Positions 24,909-33,744 of a DNA stretch of 64,000 nt are shown piece by piece. The notes beneath the pieces were generated by a model. That model saw only the letters and a list, made by a program, of their open reading frames with translations, searched no databases and was not told where the DNA came from. Each line of letters starts with the position of its first letter. The first letter of the stretch is position 1. This DNA is from Gammaproteobacteria bacterium (GTDB taxonomy: Bacteria > Pseudomonadota > Gammaproteobacteria > Burkholderiales > Nitrosomonadaceae): positions 558,001 to 622,000 of the forward strand of contig CP054180.1 in NCBI GenBank assembly GCA_015709635.1, given 5' to 3'. The translations under genes were made by a program, and so were the position numbers.

Positions 24909-27170
24909 ATGTTTTTGTCTTTATTAATCAGGCTTATAGTTTCAAGAAGTAAATATTTTGCTGCGGGTTTAATATTTTTTGTATTTGGTATAAATAGTGC
25001 AAGCGTTTTTGCTGCAGATCCTGCTAATGTTACCGCCATTCAAACTGCTGTTACCGCATATAAGACGATTGGAACGCTGCGAAAAGAAGTGCCAATTAAT
25101 GGAGATGCTATTGGAAGTGCTTACGCAGGTGCTTTGCAGGCGCTGGTGAAAGAGGTCGATACAGCTAATAAACTAAAACTGGATAGTGATATCCTGGCTG
25201 CAATTGACGAAATCAAAAGTGCAAATGAACCGGCATTGGCAGGTCAGGTGATCGACAAGACTCTGCAGCGCGTTTTTTATCAAATTATTTTTAATCGTAT
25301 TTCAGATATAAACAATCAATTCAAGACCGCAGCTTCCGCAGATTTAATCCAAAAACTGGATGAAACAGTTGCATCTTTTCAAGCGATTACGGCAAATGTT
25401 GCGAGAGCCAATCAAGTGCTTAGTGCGGATAAACAATCTATCGTGGAAGGTAGCAATCCGGGGGCGGATATTGCGTTCAATGAATCGGTTGCGCGAATTA
25501 GAGCAGCGCTGAATAAAAGCAATCCGGCTGAAGATGCTGGTGTTGTCGCAGTGGAACGTTACGTTACTAGAATATCATCAGTAGCCAGAGCGTACTACAA
25601 CGCGGTTTTACGTGAAGTGGCGGGAGCGATGGCAGCAAGAAATACGGATGAGGCACAGACTCGTAATGAGCTCAAGGAAGGGGAAGTTTTTTATCGCACT
25701 ATCGAATCTTTGATTGCACGTGATAATCCCGTGGGTAATTTGTTCATTAAAGCTCGACTGACGGGCAATGGTTTCGATCTTGTTGCGGACGAGATTGTTA
25801 GCGAATTAAACAAAGGGATGCTTGGTCGATCAAGAGGTGAGATGGCTAATATCGCAAAAGCTGCGGATCGTCCAGGAAGAATGGCGGAAGCTTCAGGAAC
25901 GGTGGAATTTGCTAAGATCTTCATGCCTGATCTGGAATTACGCTTGGGTGCGACCGTGCGAGGTAGCCTGGAAACGGCGCTGAATGATCTGAATAGCGCA
26001 GTAAAAGCGGATGACGCTGCTAAATCTGCATCAGCACAGGCTGCAATAACAGCGATTTTTGATAACTATGAGAGTCAACTTAACTTGACTAAATATAGTG
26101 CTACAAGCGATACAGTGTTTGTTGATAATGCTGTTGCTGGCTATCAGGCAATTAGTGGGCTACTTGCACAAAATCCCATTGATGCTAACGCCGTTGCTGC
26201 AAAATATACCGGTGAGCTGCAGCAAGTAACGCAATTTGTTGATTCAGCATATGGATTGACAAGCGATAAAGTTATTCTGGCAGCTATCGATTCCATCAGA
26301 AATGGAAATCAAGTTTCATTTTCTGCAATAAGAATTGATAGATCATTGCAACAAGTTTTCGCGCTTGGCATTTACAACCGCATTACTTTTGTACTTGATA
26401 GCTTTGATAGTTTGGCAACCAACGAATTGGCGCTAGAATGGGACAGAGCTCACTCAGCTTCGCAGGCTCTTATAGCAATGACTTCAAGTATAAATAAGGT
26501 ACTGACAGGCGATAAATTAAAGATCCAAGATGGGATTAACCCAGATTTGGATGATCAAATTACGCTGGCATTTATAAATGGCAGGGAAGCTTTAAATAAA
26601 GTAAATACGGATGACCATACCAATGTTGCGATAGCACGCGAAAACATTGTAATTCCGCTCGTCCGAAGTTTCTTGAATGATGCATTGAAGGAAATCGGTG
26701 AATTGGTAACTAATAGAGATGGAGATGCTGATAAAGCGGCGGAGGAAAAACTGGAAGCCGCACTTCTCTATGGTGCAGTTGAAACATTTATTGCTCAGGA
26801 TAATCCATCAGGCAATGGCGATATCAAAGCTCAATTAACGGGTGACTTGGCTAATGTGAACGCTAATAAAATCGTTATCGAAATTAGCAAGGGAGTTATC
26901 GGTCAAGTAAGAAGAAATATAAGTCAGATTGAATCGGCATTTGGTGTTGATAAGGATCAGGCTATTATCTCTGCAGAAAGAGTATCTTTGTATGCGAATA
27001 TTTTCCTACCTGATCTGGAATTGCGTTTAGGTTCATTGCAACGTGCAGAGATGCAAAATGCGTTGCAGGACCTTAGTGAAGCAATTGGGGCTAATGATTC
27101 TTCCAAAGCGACAGTTGCAAGATCAACGATTACTGAGATCATTTCAGCTTATGAGAATGAGTTGTTTTAG
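24909..27170 (+). CDS. Large exported protein of two homologous halves, iron-regulated
   Basis: A 753-residue protein with a long signal peptide (~1-36, ending VFAAD) and an AAGGAG ribosome site. It is a tandem duplication: residues ~48-380 and ~408-750 align, for example SDILAAIDEIKSAN with DKVILAAIDSIRNGN, IFNRISDINNQF with IYNRITFVLDSF, and IFMPDLELRLG with IFLPDLELRLG. It is almost all helix with no Cys, and likely lives in the periplasm or outside. No lipobox, heme or imelysin motif is visible, and I do not recognise the family. The strong Fur box and the receptor gene 100 bases upstream point to iron starvation. An IS remnant follows its stop closely. Confidence 0.8.
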   Translation: MFLSLLIRLIVSRSKYFAAGLIFFVFGINSASVFAADPANVTAIQTAVTAYKTIGTLRKEVPINGDAIGSAYAGALQALVKEVDTANKLKLDSDILAAIDEIKSANEPALAGQVIDKTLQRVFYQIIFNRISDINNQFKTAASADLIQKLDETVASFQAITANVARANQVLSADKQSIVEGSNPGADIAFNESVARIRAALNKSNPAEDAGVVAVERYVTRISSVARAYYNAVLREVAGAMAARNTDEAQTRNELKEGEVFYRTIESLIARDNPVGNLFIKARLTGNGFDLVADEIVSELNKGMLGRSRGEMANIAKAADRPGRMAEASGTVEFAKIFMPDLELRLGATVRGSLETALNDLNSAVKADDAAKSASAQAAITAIFDNYESQLNLTKYSATSDTVFVDNAVAGYQAISGLLAQNPIDANAVAAKYTGELQQVTQFVDSAYGLTSDKVILAAIDSIRNGNQVSFSAIRIDRSLQQVFALGIYNRITFVLDSFDSLATNELALEWDRAHSASQALIAMTSSINKVLTGDKLKIQDGINPDLDDQITLAFINGREALNKVNTDDHTNVAIARENIVIPLVRSFLNDALKEIGELVTNRDGDADKAAEEKLEAALLYGAVETFIAQDNPSGNGDIKAQLTGDLANVNANKIVIEISKGVIGQVRRNISQIESAFGVDKDQAIISAERVSLYANIFLPDLELRLGSLQRAEMQNALQDLSEAIGANDSSKATVARSTITEIISAYENELF

Positions 27171-27202
27171 AACACTAGTAGGTTAGTAAATTAATTGTGC
27201 CT

Positions 27203-28040
27203 TAGAACCTGTTCACGATCATATCGAATAATCGGATAATGGACGGATGCATAAGAAGACGTATCCGAGTGACATGAGTCGTGAGCGATTCGAACAGATC
27301 AGGCTGCTGTTGGAGCAGGCACGCAAGCGAACCAAACCACGAACGGTGGATTTATACGAGGTGTGGTGTGCAGTGCTGTACTTACTGCGCACGGGTTGCC
27401 AATGGCGTACTTTACCCAGTGATTTTCCCAAATAGCGCACAGTGCATTCATATTTCGCCAAGTGGAGCGAACTGGACGATGAAGAGGTGAGCCTGCTGGA
27501 GAGGGCCCTCAAGAAATCAGGTTGGCGCGCGGCCCGCGAGACAGGGTCGCAACGCCTGCAGCAGGTTCTTGATCGTGGATGCGCAGAGCGTGAAGAATAT
27601 AGACACGGCGGAGCAGAAGGGCTATGACGCAGGTAAAAAAGTGTCAGGCATCAAATGTCACATTGCAGTCGACAACCAAGGGTTGCCGCATGCTATAACC
27701 GTGACGACGGCCGAAGTGACCGATCGTAAGGGTGCCCTGCAAGCGTTCGGATGTTGCAAAGCCAACCTGGGCTGTGTGCAAAGTGTGCTGGCTGATAGCG
27801 GTTATGTCGGTCAGCTGTTTGCCCAGGGTGTCAAGGCGGTCTTGGGCGAGCACGTGACAGTACAAATTGCTAAACGCAGCGAATTACACACTTTCAAGGT
27901 CATGCCCAAGCGATGGATTGTCGAGCGTAGTTTCGCTTGGCTGGAAAAGAACAGAAGACCATGGAAAAACTGCGAGCGAAAGCTCAACACCAGTTTGCAG
28001 TTCATCCACTTAGCCTTCCTGGTTCTCCTGCTACGAAGTT
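27203..28040 (+). mobile_element. Decayed IS5-family element, right end missing
   Basis: The left end GAACCTGTTCACGATC (27205-27220) is typical of an IS5-family terminal repeat. The expected complement is not found after the transposase; sequence departs from the pattern at about 28038, just where it should begin. The inside is a broken transposase. It is a different lineage from the intact IS at 13280. Confidence 0.75.
27247..28040 (+). pseudogene. IS5-family transposase pseudogene
   Basis: Reading starts MHKKTYPSDMSRERFEQI and continues to PSDFPK at 27432, where a TAG at 27433 stands where the family has Trp (PKWRTVHSYF). The same frame resumes (RTVHSYFAKWSELDDEE), then shifts near 27511-27525 and continues in another frame: IVDAQSVKN, DAGKKVSGIKCHIAVD, ADSGYVG, and RWIVERSFAWLEKNRRPWKN. 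The DDE residues remain, but one nonsense change and one frame change break it. It cannot make a full protein without rescue. Confidence 0.82.
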
Positions 28041-28150
28041 TGATATTACTAACATTGTGGTATGTCAATTGCAGGGAAGCCGATTCAATCCGGTCTTATC
28101 AAAGAGGAAGGAGTAGAAGTGTTAATTCGAAAATATTGTGGGTCATATTA

Positions 28151-28176
28151 TTACTTCCAGCCAAGGCTGGAAGTAA
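28151..28176. terminator. Perfect 12-base hairpin between the IS remnant and the RTX gene
   Basis: TTACTTCCAGCC pairs with GGCTGGAAGTAA with no break. No T run follows at once on either strand, so termination would be weak or protein-aided. It may be the original terminator of the two-halved gene, displaced by the IS, or serve the convergent RTX gene. Confidence 0.45.
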
Positions 28177-28216
28177 TCGAGAGAATCTAAGGTAGGGTAG
28201 TTTTTTTTGAGAATGC

Positions 28217-28870
28217 TTAGAGATTGAAAACGATCATATCTGCTGTAATTGCGCTTGGGGTAACTCCAACTCCAACAAGCTCAATAGACGCAGTAGGGCC
28301 AAAATCAACAGTAAAGCTACTAAGATTACTAACAGGATCAATAACGCCATGATCGGTAATGTTTGTTATATACGAGAGTAATTGCCCAACGTCAGTAATT
28401 CCAAGTACGGATGAATCAAAAAATAAACGGTCTTCACCCAGTGTGAAATCGGCAATTTGAAAGTGACCGACACCATAAAAACCGAACGTGTCGTGCCCGG
28501 CACCGCCATTCAATCTGTCGTAATCCCCAACTTGACCTGGTGCTGGTGCAGTACCCCCGGCTCGCAGGATATCGTCACCAGCGCCACCGAAAAGTTTCTC
28601 AGTTCCTGGCCCTCCATCCAGATCATCATTGCCGTCTCCGCCATTTAATATGCCATTGCCGGGGCCTTCTTTAAGGATATCGTTTCCCCCTCCGCCTTCC
28701 AGATCATCATTACCGGAACCGCCAATAAGTACATTATCTGAATCGTCACCAATAATTAGCAAATCATTAGAAGTGAACCCACCAGATCCAATTCCCTCAA
28801 AAGGAATACCATCGATAAATTTGATTGATCCCGAACCCAGGCTTGGGCGGGTTGTTGTAGTTACTGCCAT
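28217..28870 (-). CDS. Small RTX-type calcium-binding protein, likely type I secreted
   Basis: A 217-residue protein with an AGGAGGT ribosome site and no N-terminal signal peptide. Residues ~42-125 hold RTX nonapeptide repeats (GGSGNDDLEGG, GGNDIL, GGDGNDDLDGG, GGAGDDIL, GGAGHDTFGF), which bind calcium after export. The C-terminal ~90 residues (from FQIADFTLGEDRLFF) fit a type I secretion signal domain. There is no catalytic domain, and no ABC exporter nearby. A Fur-like palindrome stands ~95 bases upstream, so it is probably made under iron limitation. Confidence 0.85.
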   Translation of the reverse strand: MAVTTTTRPSLGSGSIKFIDGIPFEGIGSGGFTSNDLLIIGDDSDNVLIGGSGNDDLEGGGGNDILKEGPGNGILNGGDGNDDLDGGPGTEKLFGGAGDDILRAGGTAPAPGQVGDYDRLNGGAGHDTFGFYGVGHFQIADFTLGEDRLFFDSSVLGITDVGQLLSYITNITDHGVIDPVSNLSSFTVDFGPTASIELVGVGVTPSAITADMIVFNL

Positions 28871-28962
28871 AATGTTACCTCCTAACTGATAATTGCATTT
28901 AGCATTTATAAAATACGGGTACTGACTGAGTATGTCATCTCACTAAGATTTACAAAACAACA

Positions 28963-28985
28963 ATAATGAGAATGATTCCTATTAT
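28963..28985. promoter_or_regulatory. Fur-like palindrome upstream of the RTX gene
   Basis: ATAATGAGAAT, a central G, and ATTCCTATTAT form an 11-1-11 inverted repeat with 9 of 11 pairs matching. The inner GAGAATGATTCC resembles Fur sites. It lies between divergent genes (28870 minus, 29068 plus) and could act on either. Confidence 0.65.
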
Positions 28986-29067
28986 ATTGGATAATGTTTA
29001 AAATGCAATGTTTGTTGTCAATTTCTATTGAAATAGAAAATTAAGTCACTGAGAGTAGAACAAAATT

Positions 29068-30600
29068 ATGACACTCGAAGAAGCGTTGTCGAAAGCAAAG
29101 GAATTAATCACTGCGGGTAAGTTCAACGATGCGGACAAAATTCTGGAGCCGCTGAAAAGTGAATATCCACTATCGCCGGATGTCGCACGCTTATGGTGCT
29201 CCCTGGCGATGCGCACCGGCCGGGCAGCCGATGTGCCGGCGTATGCAGCGAAAATTTATGCGCAAGTAGCGGGCGATTTTCACAAAGCGCACTGGGCACA
29301 TGTGCTGGGGACCGCAAACTTCATTTTGCTGGATTTGTCTGCCGCGCATGTGCATTTTAGCGATGCGCTGAATCATTTATTGGCGTTGGCCAAATCGGGA
29401 AAAATTCCGCCGCAAAAAGGACAAGAGAAGCAATTGCAAACCGGCATAAACGCATTTGTTTCCGGCGAAGCGGAGAAATTGTTGTGGACTACCTGCGCGC
29501 AATTAGCCCGATTGAATATTCCGGCATTTCCCTTCGCCGGTACATTGCTGGGACTGGTTCGCAATGGCCGCTTGCTGGATTTCGATAAGGATCTCGATAT
29601 CGCCGTGCGCATGGAATCCTGGGATACTTGTTGCGCCGCACTGGAACAGGCGGGCTGGGTGCGCGCACCGATGCGGATCGAATACGCCAATTATCGCGAT
29701 TACGTGCATGCGGAATTGGGGATCACACTGGATGTCTGCGGCTTGCAAGCTCGAGGAAAACAACTCGTGGGAGGCTTCGCGCTACCCGGTTATGCGGATG
29801 AGTATCAGCGGGTGTCGGTTTTTCCCGGATTAGACTTGATGCAACGCGATAGCGATTACGGTGCTGTCTGGTTTCCACGCCAACCAGAAAAAATTTTGGC
29901 CGCCTTTTACGGCGACTGGCGCACACCGAACCCCCATTGGGATACCGTGGTATCCGCGTGTAACCTGGAAAACTTTACCCTGCTGGTGCGCTGCTATGCC
30001 TATCACCGACTGATACAGTTCTGGTTATTGGGTGACTTGACCAAAGCCTGGTGCTACGCGCATCAAATCGCGCTGAAGGACCCCGATGATGTGCTTGCAC
30101 TGCGCAGCCGGCAATGGATGGAACGTGCCATGATGCGCTTAAACCGCGAGATACCCGTATGGCCGAAAAATCAGCGGCAAAAACGTGTGTACACGCGCAT
30201 GGTGGCTGATCTGTTTCACGAAGGGCATGTCAATTTTTTGCGGGAAGCGCGTGCGCTGGGGACGCATTTGACGGTCTGCGTGGTTTCCGATGAGCGGGTA
30301 GTGGAAAATAAAGGCAAATTGCCCGTCATGAAGCAAGCGGAACGCGCCGCAGTCGTGGCCACCTGCAAATACGTCGATGCCGTCACGACGGAAACCCCGG
30401 CGAGCGTAACCCCGGAATTGATGCAATGCCACGGTTTTGACATCTACACCTTCGCTTGTGCTTCGGAACAGGAACGCCGGGAAAAATACCAGCTATGCGA
30501 ATCCTTGCCGCCGGAGATGATTCAGGAACTGACCTACACCCCCGGCATTTCAACATCCGATCTGGTTATGCGCGTACGGGGTGACGCAGGGAGCAAATGA
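29068..30600 (+). CDS. Three-part fusion: TPR-like, LicD-like transferase and CCT/ECT-type cytidylyltransferase
   Basis: A 510-residue cytoplasmic protein. Residues ~1-125 are helical and TPR-like. Residues ~140-330 carry a LicD-like nucleotidyltransferase-fold domain: FAGTLLGLVRNGRLLDFDKD, then LDIAV with the metal-binding Asp pair, and LDVCGLQ. LicD enzymes move phosphocholine-type groups onto glycans. Residues ~370-505 resemble phosphocholine or phosphoethanolamine cytidylyltransferases: VYTRMVADLFHEGHVNFLRE with the HxGH motif, VVSDERVVENKG, KYVDAV, and TPGISTSDLVMRV, matching the eukaryote-type RTxGISTSDLI motif. One protein may thus make a CDP-linked group and transfer it. Acceptor and exact head group are unknown. 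Confidence 0.8.
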   Translation: MTLEEALSKAKELITAGKFNDADKILEPLKSEYPLSPDVARLWCSLAMRTGRAADVPAYAAKIYAQVAGDFHKAHWAHVLGTANFILLDLSAAHVHFSDALNHLLALAKSGKIPPQKGQEKQLQTGINAFVSGEAEKLLWTTCAQLARLNIPAFPFAGTLLGLVRNGRLLDFDKDLDIAVRMESWDTCCAALEQAGWVRAPMRIEYANYRDYVHAELGITLDVCGLQARGKQLVGGFALPGYADEYQRVSVFPGLDLMQRDSDYGAVWFPRQPEKILAAFYGDWRTPNPHWDTVVSACNLENFTLLVRCYAYHRLIQFWLLGDLTKAWCYAHQIALKDPDDVLALRSRQWMERAMMRLNREIPVWPKNQRQKRVYTRMVADLFHEGHVNFLREARALGTHLTVCVVSDERVVENKGKLPVMKQAERAAVVATCKYVDAVTTETPASVTPELMQCHGFDIYTFACASEQERREKYQLCESLPPEMIQELTYTPGISTSDLVMRVRGDAGSK

Positions 30601-30665
30601 ATGAACGGGTAGTATCAGCTGTACAATTAATTTTCAAAAAATAGTTCGTTCCATTCCGGTTAAAA

Positions 30666-31823
30666 TCATTCCTCCGGCTGCAACGTCACCGGCACTTCAA
30701 CTTTGTCATTGTTACGCAGTACGGTGATTTTGATGGTGTCGCCGATTTTGTAGCTATCGATGCGGTTGAGCAGTTTATCCACGGAATCGATGGATTTGCC
30801 GTCGACTGCCACGATAATATCGTTGGCGATGATATTACCTTCCGGCGTCAGCGTGGCGCCGCGCAATCCGGCTTCATCGGCGGCTGAGCCGGGGCTGATA
30901 CTTAAAATGACCACGCCGCTGACTTTCAGGAATTGAGTCAGCCTGTTGTTTAATTTGCTATCGACAGTGATACCCATTGCCGGGCGGGTGTACTTGCCGC
31001 GGCTGATGATTTGCGGTACCACGCGGTTGACGGTATCGACCGGTACGGCGAAACCGATCCCGGCGCTCGCGCCGCTCGGGCTGTAGATGGCAGTGTTGAT
31101 GCCGATCAGGCGGCCGGCGGAATCGAGCAGCGGGCCGCCGGAGTTGCCGGGGTTGATGGCGGCGTCGGTTTGAATCAGATTGTCGATGGTGCGGCCATCC
31201 CCGCCGGGCAGCGAGCGATCCAGCGCGGAGACGATGCCGGTGGTCAGCGTCCAGTCCAGACCGAACGGATTGCCGATGGCGAAGACTTTTTGTCCGACTT
31301 TAAGATCGCTGCTGGTGCCGATGGGTACCGGAGCAGGGCGCTGGAAGCCGATGCCGATCTTCAGCACCGCGATGTCGTGCGCCGGGCTGGCGCCGACCAG
31401 GGAAGCCCTGTAATCGCGCCCATCGGCCAGACGCACGGTGGCTTCGCTGGCGCCTTTGACGACATGGAGATTGGTGATGATGTGGCCCTGATCGTCCCAG
31501 ATAAATCCGGAGCCGGTGCCGCTCGGGACGGAAAAAATATTGCGCGTCCAGGCATCCATCACGCGTTGCCGGGTGGTGATAAACACCACCGAATCGCGTG
31601 AGTTTTCAAACAATTCAATCGTGCTTTTTTCGTCTTCGGCCAGATTGCCGCGTGCTTGAACCACGCGTGGTTCGGCGTGCTCTTGACCGTTTTGACCGGA
31701 AAAGAAATTCAGTTGCAGTGCACCCGGAAAATAGTGATAAAGGAAGCTGTGAAGGAATAACACCAGCAGGATGCCGGCGAGTGTATATCCGATTAAACGA
31801 ACGAAGAATCCGTTAGTGGGCAT
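30666..31823 (-). CDS. HtrA/DegS-type serine protease with one PDZ domain
   Basis: A 385-residue periplasmic protease anchored by one N-terminal helix (~10-30: YTLAGILLVLFLHSFLYH). The trypsin-like triad is visible: His in NLHVVKG, Asp in AHDIAVLKI, Ser in NPGNSGGPLLD. One PDZ domain follows (~285-380). A single PDZ with a membrane anchor is nearer DegS than DegP, so a role in envelope stress signalling or quality control is likely. An AAGGAG ribosome site precedes the ATG. trxC, cbpM and cbpA lie upstream on the same strand. Confidence 0.9.
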   Translation of the reverse strand: MPTNGFFVRLIGYTLAGILLVLFLHSFLYHYFPGALQLNFFSGQNGQEHAEPRVVQARGNLAEDEKSTIELFENSRDSVVFITTRQRVMDAWTRNIFSVPSGTGSGFIWDDQGHIITNLHVVKGASEATVRLADGRDYRASLVGASPAHDIAVLKIGIGFQRPAPVPIGTSSDLKVGQKVFAIGNPFGLDWTLTTGIVSALDRSLPGGDGRTIDNLIQTDAAINPGNSGGPLLDSAGRLIGINTAIYSPSGASAGIGFAVPVDTVNRVVPQIISRGKYTRPAMGITVDSKLNNRLTQFLKVSGVVILSISPGSAADEAGLRGATLTPEGNIIANDIIVAVDGKSIDSVDKLLNRIDSYKIGDTIKITVLRNNDKVEVPVTLQPEE

Positions 31824-31853
31824 GAGGTTGTGCTCCTTAAGGGTTATTTTTCA

Positions 31854-32285
31854 TTATTGGTTATGCGCTTGCGCCCATCGTACCAGGTCGTGCTCGCTCA
31901 TCGCGCCCGATTGCCGGGCGATTTCCCGTCCGCCTTTGAACAGCGCCAGAGTCGGAATACTGCGGATACCGTAACGCGCGGCTAATCCTTGCTCTTCTTC
32001 GGTATTGATTTTTATCAGGCGCATGTCCGGCTCCAGAGTAGCGGCGGCCTTGGCGAAAGACGGTGCCATCATGAGGCACGGGCCGCACCACGGCGCCCAG
32101 AAATCCACCAGCACCGGGATGTCGTTGTTGGTAATGTGGTGGTTGAAATGACTTTCGGTCAATTCGACCGGTTGTGCGGTAAATACTGCTTGATGACATG
32201 CACCGCATTTCGGCGACGCGCTGAGGCGGTCTGCCGGTACGCGGTTGGTGGCATGACAGTGCGGACATACGATATGCAAGGACAT
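31854..32285 (-). CDS. trxC: Thioredoxin 2
   Basis: A 143-residue cytoplasmic thioredoxin. The N-terminus has two Cys pairs (CPHC, CGAC) that bind zinc, the mark of TrxC. The active site is VDFWAPWCGPCLMMAP, and the cis-Pro loop is IRSIPTLALFKGG. It reduces protein disulfides and is often tied to oxidative stress. It is 30 bases from the HtrA-type gene downstream and follows cbpM. Confidence 0.95.
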   Translation of the reverse strand: MSLHIVCPHCHATNRVPADRLSASPKCGACHQAVFTAQPVELTESHFNHHITNNDIPVLVDFWAPWCGPCLMMAPSFAKAAATLEPDMRLIKINTEEEQGLAARYGIRSIPTLALFKGGREIARQSGAMSEHDLVRWAQAHNQ

Positions 32286-32329
32286 GACGGGATTTCCTGT
32301 TCGGTTTGTTTTTCGAGAGGGTGTTTTTT

Positions 32330-32647
32330 TCAGTCTTCGGGGAGTCCGGCTGCGTGCAGGCGGGCGCGCAGCGATTCGACTTCCTCGATCAGGTCGGCGA
32401 CCAGCCCGGCCAATTCCGGATTGCCTTCGAAATCGCGTTCGATCATGACGATCCTTTTGATGCGTAAGAAGCTGCGGCTATCGAATTGCCAGGCCTCCGG
32501 GGCAGTGCCGGTTAAATCGCCGTTCAGCACCAGACCCCATTGCACGCGTTCGATGATCCATTCGCGGCTGACGTGGCAACTGCGCGCCAGTTCATCCAGA
32601 CCGAATACGGTGTCTTCGAGTGAAACGGCGTCGATTTCAAGTGTCAT
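32330..32647 (-). CDS. cbpM: Chaperone modulator CbpM
   Basis: A 105-residue MerR-like protein that binds and restrains the J-domain of CbpA. It starts right after the cbpA stop (TAA, one base, ATG), so the pair is coupled as in E. coli. The LDELARSCHVSREWIIERVQ helix-turn-helix and the C-terminal coiled coil (LVADLIEEVESLRARL) fit the family. Confidence 0.88.
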   Translation of the reverse strand: MTLEIDAVSLEDTVFGLDELARSCHVSREWIIERVQWGLVLNGDLTGTAPEAWQFDSRSFLRIKRIVMIERDFEGNPELAGLVADLIEEVESLRARLHAAGLPED

Positions 32648-32650
32648 GGC

Positions 32651-33592
32651 TTAGACTCCGAGATTCTGGCGCGGATTGAATGCGAGTTCACGCGCCATCA
32701 TTTGGTAAAATTCGCGTGCTTTTTCTGTCGCAGCGGCCGGCAGTACCACTTCCAGCACCAAATAGAGATCGCCGGGAGCCGCCGCCGGAATGCCGCGCCC
32801 TTTCAAGCGCAGTTTGCGGCCCGGCTGGGAATTTTCCGGTACGCGTACTTCGACCGCACCATCCGGCACCGGTATTTTGACGGTTGCGCCCAGCGCCGCT
32901 TCCCACGGCGCGACCGGCAGCGCCGCGTACACATCTTTGTTCTCGATCCGGTAACGGTTGTGCGGGTTAAAGTGCACTTCCAGAAACAGATCGCCGGCAG
33001 CTTCACCGGCATGCCCCGGGCCGCCCTGTCCGGCCAGCCGGATCACTTGCCCGGCGTGCACACCTTTGGGAATGCGCACGTTCAATGTGTGTTCGGTGAG
33101 CACGGCGTGTCCCTGGCCGTCGAGTTTCGGCATGCGCAGTGTCAGATTGCGCGTGGCGCCATGGTAGCTGTCTTCCAGATCGAGCATGATTTTAGCGTGG
33201 TGATCCTCGCCGCGCCTGCGCTGATGAGTATGCCGGGCGCCAGCGCCCATCCGGGTGCCGAATAATTCGGCAAAGAAATCGCTGAAATCGGCCGCTTGCG
33301 CGTCGCTAAATCCGCCGCTGAATTCGAAATTGCTATCCCACCCAGGTGGCGGCTGAAAATCGCCGCCCGCTTGAAATCCGCGTTGTCCGAGCTGATCATA
33401 AGCGGCGCGTTTTTCCGGGTCGGACAGCACCGTATAAGCCTCGTTGACTTCTTTCATGTTCTGTTCGGCGTCCGCTTCCTTGGAAACATCCGGATGGTAT
33501 TTACGCGCCAGACGGCGGAACGACTTCTTGATTTCTTCCGCGGTCGCGTCGCGCGAGACACCTAATGTTTTGTAGTAATCCTTGAATTCCAA
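32651..33592 (-). CDS. cbpA: Curved DNA-binding DnaJ-family co-chaperone
   Basis: A 313-residue J-domain protein that works with DnaK and can bind curved DNA. The TTG at 33592 gives MEFKDYYKTLGV, matching the E. coli CbpA start, and has GGGGGAG upstream; a GTG at 33616 would add 8 residues. The J-domain has RKYHPDVSKEA with HPD, and the Gly/Phe-like linker is GGDFQPPPGWDS. The two C-terminal substrate domains follow, without the zinc finger of true DnaJ. cbpM is coupled downstream. Confidence 0.92.
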   Translation of the reverse strand: MEFKDYYKTLGVSRDATAEEIKKSFRRLARKYHPDVSKEADAEQNMKEVNEAYTVLSDPEKRAAYDQLGQRGFQAGGDFQPPPGWDSNFEFSGGFSDAQAADFSDFFAELFGTRMGAGARHTHQRRRGEDHHAKIMLDLEDSYHGATRNLTLRMPKLDGQGHAVLTEHTLNVRIPKGVHAGQVIRLAGQGGPGHAGEAAGDLFLEVHFNPHNRYRIENKDVYAALPVAPWEAALGATVKIPVPDGAVEVRVPENSQPGRKLRLKGRGIPAAAPGDLYLVLEVVLPAAATEKAREFYQMMARELAFNPRQNLGV

Positions 33593-33744
33593 GTGAGTCT
33601 CCCCCTCGTTGATCACGCTTCCGGCACTCGCATTATTGCCGCTTTCGGCGCATTAGTGAAGTTTCATCAATAGCGACAACCCTGCCGATTCTTCCCGACT
33701 AAATGGGTACACGGCAGGGATTTATCAAGTGTCAGGAAACGGCT

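Noticed and set aside
28542..28745. Regular GGC/GAT repeats resembling a CRISPR or tandem array
   Set aside because: They are the codons of RTX nonapeptide repeats in a protein gene; spacing is that of the repeats, with no spacers.
31011..31601. 196-codon plus-strand frame
   Set aside because: Shadow of the HtrA-type protease gene; composition is Gly/Asp/Ala-biased by the complement.
33681..33720. CCCTGCCG/CGGCAGGG hairpin near the PhoX-like gene end
   Set aside because: The loop is long (~24 bases) and there is no T run, so I do not call a terminator.
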